Shown here: positions 58,383-64,000 of the stretch, piece after piece
Position numbering within the stretch: position 1 is the stretch's first letter
Layout: the number at the start of each line of letters is the position of its first letter
Assembly: GCA_947650285.1 (NCBI GenBank)
Contig: CANTFL010001244.1
Location: forward strand, 1-64,000
DNA length: 64,000 bases
From: Hyaloperonospora brassicae
Lineage: Eukaryota > Oomycota > Peronosporomycetes > Peronosporales > Peronosporaceae
Direction: 5' to 3'
Notes under the pieces: generated by a model
What the model was told of the DNA's origin: nothing
Seen by the model: the letters and a program-made list of their open reading frames with translations, nothing else
The model's database searches: none
Position numbers and translations under genes: made by a program

Positions 58383-60689
58383 ATGGCCGCAGTCGACAGC
58401 GCAACGCTCGGGTTCCCCCGCATGGGCCCGAACCGCGAGCTCAAGTTTGCGCTCGAGAAGTTCTGGCGCCACAAACTCAGCGAGAGTGAACTCCTGGACG
58501 TCGCGCGCGCGGTCGAAGAAGCCAACTGGCGCAAACAGGTGGCCGCCAACGTCACGCGCGTGGGCGTGGGCCTCTTTTCGCTCTACGACCACGTGCTCGA
58601 CTGGACGTACTACTTGGGCCTCGCGCCCCCGCGCTTTGCGTCGGTCCCCTCGGGGCTCGCGCAGTACTTTGCAATGGCCCGCGGTGTCGACGGCATCCCG
58701 GCGCTCGACATGACGAAATGGTTCGACTCGAACTACCACTACGAAGTCCCGGAGCTCAGTGCCACGTCGTCGCCGGTGGCAAACTTTAGTTCGTACGTGA
58801 GCACTGTCCAGCGCGCGCTGACCGTCGTGGGTACCACGCAGACGGTACCCATCCTCCTCGGTCCGTTGACGTACTTGGACCTCAGTAAGTACGACTCGAC
58901 CACCACGTTCGACGAGCTCCTGGCCAAGATCTTGCCGCTCTACACGGCGCTCTTGCATGACCTCGTTGCCCTGGGCGTCCAGGAAGTGCAAGTCCACGAG
59001 CCGTCGCTCGTTGGCGCACACGCTGACCAACTGGCAGCGTACTTGCCGACCGTGTACGGCTCGAAGAACCAGCGAGGCGCGATCCAGCACGACGCCGTTG
59101 CGCTGAATCTCGTCACGTACTTTGAAGAGATCTCGAGTGACGTGTACCAGTGGTTCCTCTCGTCGCCCGTGGCCGCGCTGTCGCTGGACTTTACGCGCGG
59201 CGACAACCTGTCGGTGCTTCGGCAGTTCGGGTTCCCCGCTGGCAAACGCCTTGGCGCGGGACTGATTGACGGGCGCAGTGTGTGGAAGTTCAACCCCGAC
59301 ACGGTCGTGGCGCAGGTGAAGGAAATCAAGCAGGTGCTGGCTGCGTCCGCGGACACTTCGCTGACGATCCAGACGAGCTCGTCGTTGCAGCACGTGCCGT
59401 ACACGACCGAGTGTGAACAGGCGCTGAATGCCGGCGAGACGGACGGTCTGCTGGGAGTACTGAGCTTCGCGTACGAGAAACTGGCCGAGCTGGAGGTGGT
59501 CAAGAAGATTGCCGAGAGTGGAGACGAGGCTGCGAAGGGCGAGATTGATGCTGCGAAGAAAGCGTGGGCGGTGTACTACGAGAAGAACCCTGCGAAAGCG
59601 GCCGTGCAGTCCCGTCTGGCTGCCGTCACCGAGTCGGACTTCAAGCGTCTATCGCCGTTTGAGGAACGTCGCCCGTCGCAGTTGCAGGGGCTACCGGTGC
59701 TGCCGACGACGAGCATTGGCTCGTTCCCGCAGACGCCACAGATCCGTGCACTGCGTCGCAAGCTCAAGGCCGGTGACATCACTCTCGAGCACTACCGCGG
59801 TAAAATTGACGAGCAGATTGCCTACAACGTTGGCGTGCAAGAAGCTCTGGGCTTGGACATTCTGGTCCATGGTGAACCGGAGCGTACCGATATGGTCGAA
59901 TACTTTGCGGAGAAGCTAAACGGGTTTGCGTTTACCCAGAATGGATGGGTACAGAGCTACGGCTCGCGTTGCGTGCGTCCTCCGATCATCTTCGCTGACC
60001 TCGAGCGACCGAGCGACATGACTGTGCGTGAGTTTGTCGTCGCGCAGTCGTTTACGAGTAAGCCAGTGAAGGGCATGCTGACTGGCCCCGTGACGATCTT
60101 GAACTGGTCGTTCCCGCGCAAGGACATTAGCCGCAAAGACCAGGCTTTCCAGCTCGCTCTGTGCTTGCGCGACGAGGTCGCCGACCTCGAAGCAGCCAAG
60201 TGCGTTGTGATCCAAGTCGATGAGCCTGCTCTTCGTGAAGGCATGCCGCTGAAGCCTGCGAAGAAGGACGAGTACCTGAACTGGGCTGTGGATGCGTTCC
60301 GTCTGTCGACAGCTGTCGCGAAGAACGAGACCTCGATTCACACGCACATGTGCTACTGCGAGTTTGCCGACTGCATGCACGCGATTGACGCGATCGACGC
60401 AGACGTGAACTCGATCGAGAACGCTCGATCTGACGATGAGACGATTCGCGAGTTCAAGTCGATCGGGTACAAGCGCGACCTGGGTCCAGGCACGTACGAC
60501 ATCCACTCACCTGTGGTGCCACCCAAGGAAGAGATTGTGAAGAAGCTGAAGAGCTTCTTGAACCTGCTGCCCGCGAAGCAAGTCGTCGTGAACCCCGACT
60601 GCGGTCTCAAGACCCGCAAGTGGCCCGAGACGATTGCTGCTCTGCGCAACATGGTGGACGCGACGCTCGAAGTCCGTGCTTCTTTGTAG
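58383..60689 (+). CDS. METE: Cobalamin-independent methionine synthase
   Basis: Intronless, 768 residues from ATG 58383, the standard MetE length. The enzyme transfers a methyl group from 5-methyltetrahydrofolate (polyglutamate) to homocysteine, making methionine in the cytosol. The N-terminal domain starts LGFPRMGPNRELK. The C-terminal catalytic barrel has TTSIGSFPQT, HGEPERTDMVEYF, QVDEPALREG, and the zinc ligands His655, Cys657 (HTHMCYC), Glu679 and Cys740 (NPDCGLKTR), all present. Codon use is strongly GC-ending (C/G third positions), as expected of a highly expressed gene. The open frame extends upstream to 58356 without an ATG. Confidence 0.96.
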   Translation: MAAVDSATLGFPRMGPNRELKFALEKFWRHKLSESELLDVARAVEEANWRKQVAANVTRVGVGLFSLYDHVLDWTYYLGLAPPRFASVPSGLAQYFAMARGVDGIPALDMTKWFDSNYHYEVPELSATSSPVANFSSYVSTVQRALTVVGTTQTVPILLGPLTYLDLSKYDSTTTFDELLAKILPLYTALLHDLVALGVQEVQVHEPSLVGAHADQLAAYLPTVYGSKNQRGAIQHDAVALNLVTYFEEISSDVYQWFLSSPVAALSLDFTRGDNLSVLRQFGFPAGKRLGAGLIDGRSVWKFNPDTVVAQVKEIKQVLAASADTSLTIQTSSSLQHVPYTTECEQALNAGETDGLLGVLSFAYEKLAELEVVKKIAESGDEAAKGEIDAAKKAWAVYYEKNPAKAAVQSRLAAVTESDFKRLSPFEERRPSQLQGLPVLPTTSIGSFPQTPQIRALRRKLKAGDITLEHYRGKIDEQIAYNVGVQEALGLDILVHGEPERTDMVEYFAEKLNGFAFTQNGWVQSYGSRCVRPPIIFADLERPSDMTVREFVVAQSFTSKPVKGMLTGPVTILNWSFPRKDISRKDQAFQLALCLRDEVADLEAAKCVVIQVDEPALREGMPLKPAKKDEYLNWAVDAFRLSTAVAKNETSIHTHMCYCEFADCMHAIDAIDADVNSIENARSDDETIREFKSIGYKRDLGPGTYDIHSPVVPPKEEIVKKLKSFLNLLPAKQVVVNPDCGLKTRKWPETIAALRNMVDATLEVRASL

Positions 60690-61081
60690 ACGGAAGGGGC
60701 TCCCTCGATGGCCACGAGGAGAATCAAGAAGTGCCCGCGTTTGCACTGAATCGATATATTGTGCGCCAAGTCACTGAGGTAGTACTCGTGACTTCGCGCA
60801 CGACATGCCTGAAGCACTTGTGCTGGCATGACCAAGCTGCCGAGACGTCAGCTAGAAGACGTCTCGCCACCTTGAAATGATCTGAACAATACAGACGTTA
60901 GTTTTCACTTGATGATACACACACAGCTTGTCGTCCATTGCATTCATTGCAGTGCCACTTATTGTGTTTTGTCGATGAGAGCGCCACTTGTGCTCCACAC
61001 GTCAAAGGCTAAACTAGATGTGGAGATAGCGTTGATAAATGGAGACTTTTGACATGGAGTTCAAGGGCAGCTGCTCTAGCT
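60690..61081. other. Convergent intergenic region
   Basis: This is the 3' flank of methionine synthase (+) and of the GPI-protein gene (-). No gene or repeat was seen. Confidence 0.5.
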
Positions 61082-62035
61082 CTACTGTTGTGCACCGACA
61101 AAGTGCATCCAAACGACTGTCAGAGCTACGATCCACGACGAGACGCTACTGCAACTTGACCCAGACGTGTTGTTTGTACGCACGCCTGGTCCCCATGTAT
61201 CGTTTTCTGCGCCAGGGACGGTCGACGGCGGGAATACCTCTGCCGAGTCTTCTTGCGCGCTGGAAGACGAACTCGACGGCGCATAGTACGTGCCGACGAT
61301 AAACATGTCTTTGCTCATGAGCAACTGGCCGTCAGTTTTGGCCGACGCGATCGTGTCGATCGAGTGGCCTTCAATGGTCCAACTCAGCGCTGACGCACCC
61401 TCTGTAGCGGCGTACGAAGCCGAGCCGTCTCCGTCTCGAAGCGCCAAGTTGTACCTCTTCCGAACATCTTTTGCGGCGTTCACTTGGGCTTCGGTTGGTG
61501 TGTCTCCGGAAGTCGCCGCGAGCTGAAGAATGGTCTCCGCTGTTGTCCGGACGTAGACATTAGCGACCGCGCATTCTTGAAGCTGGATCAGCAGCACCGC
61601 TCGAAAGTAATAGGTGCAGTCTTGAATGAGACTCATGGCCACCATGCGAGCGTACCCGAGCTCTCCGTTGAACGGAAAGACGTACGAACTGATGCCGGCC
61701 AAGGAAGTGCACTGTAAATGAAGGTACGGGTTGTTCTCACTGAGCTTTGCAAGTCGAGCGACTTCGTCGCCATTGCAGGTGTAGGCGGTATCCACTGTCG
61801 TGGGCGCTGCCGCATAATCTACAGGTTTGACGGTCCCCACGGACGTGGCCGCGGCCACGTTTCCACTTGCTGAAGGTGGATTCGGGATGAAGGGGATCAC
61901 CACGGTCGCGTCTGAGGTGTTTGTCGCTAGAGATGAAGCTATGGCGGTGTTGTTGGCCGCCTGGGCGTCAACCGACTCGAAACGTGCACCCACCACGCAC
62001 CATAGCACCACTACCAGCTTGCAGACCGCATTCAT
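61082..62035 (-). CDS. Secreted, probably GPI-anchored protein of unknown family
   Basis: Intronless, 317 residues from ATG 62035. The N-terminus MNAVCKLVVVLWCVVGA is a signal peptide, cleaved near residue 24. The C-terminus ends in a Ser/Asn-rich spacer followed by a hydrophobic tail (WIVALTVVWMHFVGA), the layout of a GPI-attachment signal, with NTSGSS just before it as a possible omega site. At least three N-glycosylation sequons (NNT, NTS, NDT) and four paired-looking Cys in the ectodomain support surface exposure. The core (YTCNGDEVARLAKLSENN...CTSLAGISSYVFPF) does not match elicitins or another family I know. No RXLR or crinkler motif is present. The open frame continues upstream to 62272, but the ATG at 62035 directly precedes the signal peptide. 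Confidence 0.7.
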   Translation of the reverse strand: MNAVCKLVVVLWCVVGARFESVDAQAANNTAIASSLATNTSDATVVIPFIPNPPSASGNVAAATSVGTVKPVDYAAAPTTVDTAYTCNGDEVARLAKLSENNPYLHLQCTSLAGISSYVFPFNGELGYARMVAMSLIQDCTYYFRAVLLIQLQECAVANVYVRTTAETILQLAATSGDTPTEAQVNAAKDVRKRYNLALRDGDGSASYAATEGASALSWTIEGHSIDTIASAKTDGQLLMSKDMFIVGTYYAPSSSSSSAQEDSAEVFPPSTVPGAENDTWGPGVRTNNTSGSSCSSVSSWIVALTVVWMHFVGAQQ

Positions 62036-63820
62036 CTTTTTGTGGGCACAAGCAGCTCGGACTTCCGAAGCTGGTCGAAGGTTTCGCTGGTATAACAAAT
62101 AGTGTGGATGGGTTGGTGAACAATCGGCGAGCAGCGGTGGTAGAGTCCAGGTCCGGACTTTACAACAGGGCGAACTCTGACAGCAGGAATCAAAGCTTTC
62201 GATTGCAGTATTGCTCTGCACGCAGCTTTCGAGGAAGTCGGTCGGCCACCTGTCCACACGACTACCATCCATATGATCGACTTGATTGCGGCATCAACCA
62301 ACGCTGTCTGCACGTGCTGGAAAGGTGTGGAAGGAGGAGGAAAAAGAGAGAGGAGAAGTCCAGCAAAACATTTTAACAGCTGGAAAGCGACGCTCGAAGC
62401 ACTGGGATGTCTGTCTGTCAACATCGTTGCGGAGATTCCGACAAAGTTGCTCTACCGTTTGGTGCAGAGCAAATTGTCGCTTCCAAACAGGTGCGATAAG
62501 TTACACAGATGTGATGGATGCTGGACATGTGCGAGCAAACAACGTCGTCGCTTCGTATGCACGTTCAAGCTCGACCGGCTGTTCCTAACATGCATTCTTC
62601 TCTGGACTAACGGCGTGCGCAAACCCTCTTTCTTTGTATTGACAAGGTTTGTCGACTGTCAACCACGACGGCTGTTTGATGCAGATAGCACGTATCGACA
62701 CAACAGACAGTGTGTTCAACAAAGACTGTGCTTACGCCGTTTCTTCGTCTGTAAACCTTCTAGTCTTCACGTACAACGGAGACGCGACGAGTACCGAATT
62801 GAATTGCAAGTACGCGTTGCATTCCATACGTCGTATTGCTCCGAGAAGACGACATGTACGATGTGCGAGTTAGCGTTGACGAAGTGACCTCTTATTGCTA
62901 GCAGCGTTAAGGCCAACTCTGTAAAGCACAGTGCATGGCTTTCTGTCGCCTAGCTCGATGGCCGTCTCTCTTTATTCCAAGGGATCTGACAGCCAGTGGC
63001 GGCGATCATATCGCGATGATCGCCTTGTAAGAATGGTCGATAATGCTGAACACGAATGATAGAATGAACGAATGCTCGTCTCTTCTCTGTACATTTCATT
63101 GTGAGAAGCGCTGTTCGTCGCGTTCGCACCAGTCGCATCTACCACTGGTGAAACTACTGTTGTCGTGTGCATCGCGTTTTGCCGGTCGACTGCCTTACAG
63201 GTGTAGTAAGCGACAAGTCGCGACTACGGATCAGTCGGCCGCAAGCGTGGTAATTCGATGACGTGTGTTTACTATTGGGGCGTTAGCTACTGTAAGTGCC
63301 GAAGACAGCTGATTTTAGCCACGGAAACGATGAACGTCCTCGTCTTCGTATCAGCTTTGGCGTTACATAATCCTCGAGTCTGCTATGCGATCATTTTCCG
63401 ATCTTCTACGTTAGTCTGTTGCTGACAGATAGGAACTAGTTCGCTTGACGGTGGACGTTGTAGAGCTTGCGTCTGGTCATAACGACACACCATCCGTAGA
63501 CCTAGCCGGGTCTAGATAGCTCGGATTTGCACTTCAAATTCGATATAGCATATCACTGATGTCTCGTTCTTTCGGTCAGACGTATGCAAGCAGCTTGCCC
63601 GCTGGACGCGACGTCGGATCATGGCTCTGTTCTCCTTGTTCGACAGCACAAGTCCATTGGTCATCTACAAAAGTGCGCATAGCGCATAGTGGACAATGAG
63701 ATGCAAACATCAACAGATCAACAACGCAAACTGCTATACCTTAACGTGTTCCGTGTCGTCCATCTTAAAAGGACAGTCCGTGCAAACGCTTCTTGTGATA
63801 TTATCTTCTCGCTTTCTTAC
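62036..63820. other. Intergenic, one unassigned short frame
   Basis: No complete gene was recognised. A 74-codon plus-strand frame (62649-62873) looks mildly protein-like (CAYAVSSSVNLLVFTYNG), and a TTGACAAG just before it could be an acceptor, but no upstream exon could be joined. Confidence 0.35.
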
Positions 63821-64000
63821 CTCGAATCGATGAGTACTCTAGTACATTCTTCCACGACCGCAATTGACATGCGCTTTATTTCTCGTTCCTTTGCTTGCAG
63901 GAGTTCTTTGTAAAAACGCCGCATCGTTCCTGAGCGGCTGAGGCAGCGAAGACTTTTTGCATGCCATCCTTTGAGGAGTGTGTGGTTCCAGAAACGTTTT
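63821..64000 (-). CDS. Possible partial exon at the window edge
   Basis: On the minus strand a frame is open from the window end to a strong donor (AG|GTAAGA, donor at 63820). The roughly 55 residues are Lys/Arg/Glu-rich and helical (RRFYKELLQAKEREIKRM), reading like an interior exon. No downstream exon could be joined with confidence, and the gene would lie mostly outside the window. It could be chance. Confidence 0.25.

Noticed and set aside
58365..59393. 342-codon minus-strand open frame
   Set aside because: It mirrors the methionine synthase gene. Strong third-position GC bias removes stops from the opposite strand.
59916..60506. 196-codon minus-strand open frame
   Set aside because: It is another mirror of methionine synthase with no motif of its own.
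62273..62887. 204-codon plus-strand frame upstream of the GPI-protein gene
   Set aside because: Cys/Arg-rich composition without a signal peptide or motif; a second frame in the same DNA (62649-62873) looks more protein-like, so neither is secure.
1..64000. RXLR or crinkler effector genes
   Set aside because: Open frames were scanned for a signal peptide followed by RXLR-EER or LFLAK. None was found with both, and isolated RxLR-like strings lack a signal peptide.
1..64000. CRISPR arrays, operons, tRNA or rRNA genes
   Set aside because: The DNA is eukaryotic, no regularly spaced array of unique spacers exists, and no tRNA cloverleaf or rRNA sequence was recognised by eye. A covariance-model search would be needed to exclude small RNAs.

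Overview
This is nuclear DNA from an oomycete, most likely a Peronosporales species (Phytophthora or a downy mildew). I infer this from the short, sparse introns, the closely packed intron-poor genes on both strands, a START/FYVE-like protein of a kind common in oomycetes, and chromodomain Ty3/gypsy retrotransposons. The species cannot be named from the sequence alone.

Left gene block (about 1.3-19.0 kb): a SEN1/senataxin-type RNA/DNA helicase (-) shares a roughly 350 bp intergenic region with RanBP1 (+). Then come a TALE homeodomain protein (-), an AFG2/SPATA5-type double AAA+ ATPase (-) tightly behind a PH-domain protein (-), a START/FYVE-like protein (+), a cysteamine/cysteine thiol dioxygenase with three exons (+), and ribosomal protein eL30 with two exons (-). 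The first 1.3 kb holds broken transposon coding sequence.

Transposon island (about 19.2-54.9 kb): about 36 kb without a convincing host gene. It contains an inverted-repeat structure (19.2-20.5 kb), short tandem arrays, and two diverged copies of an LTR-like repeat (27.3 and 52.0 kb). It holds a Ty3/gypsy element with 326 bp LTRs differing at 6 positions (27808-35469), whose genes are broken by stops, frameshifts and an exact 91 bp duplication and which has a long antisense frame near its 3' end. It also holds a Ty1/copia relic (35.9-37.9 kb) and an older gypsy element with 210 bp LTRs of about 83% identity and an intact 5 bp target-site duplication (41549-46748). The rest is weak relics.

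Right gene block (about 55.3-62.0 kb): a TBCC-domain protein (TBCCD1-like, five exons), one of whose introns looks like a minor-spliceosome (U12-type) AT-AC intron; cobalamin-independent methionine synthase (single exon); and a secreted, probably GPI-anchored protein of unknown family (-). A possible partial exon lies at the right edge.

The host genes have unrelated housekeeping roles (RNA processing, Ran transport, proteostasis/ribosome maturation, translation, one-carbon/methionine metabolism, thiol oxidation), so there is no sign of a functional cluster. The most notable items are the U12-type intron and the antisense Arg/Ser-rich reading frame in the gypsy element.
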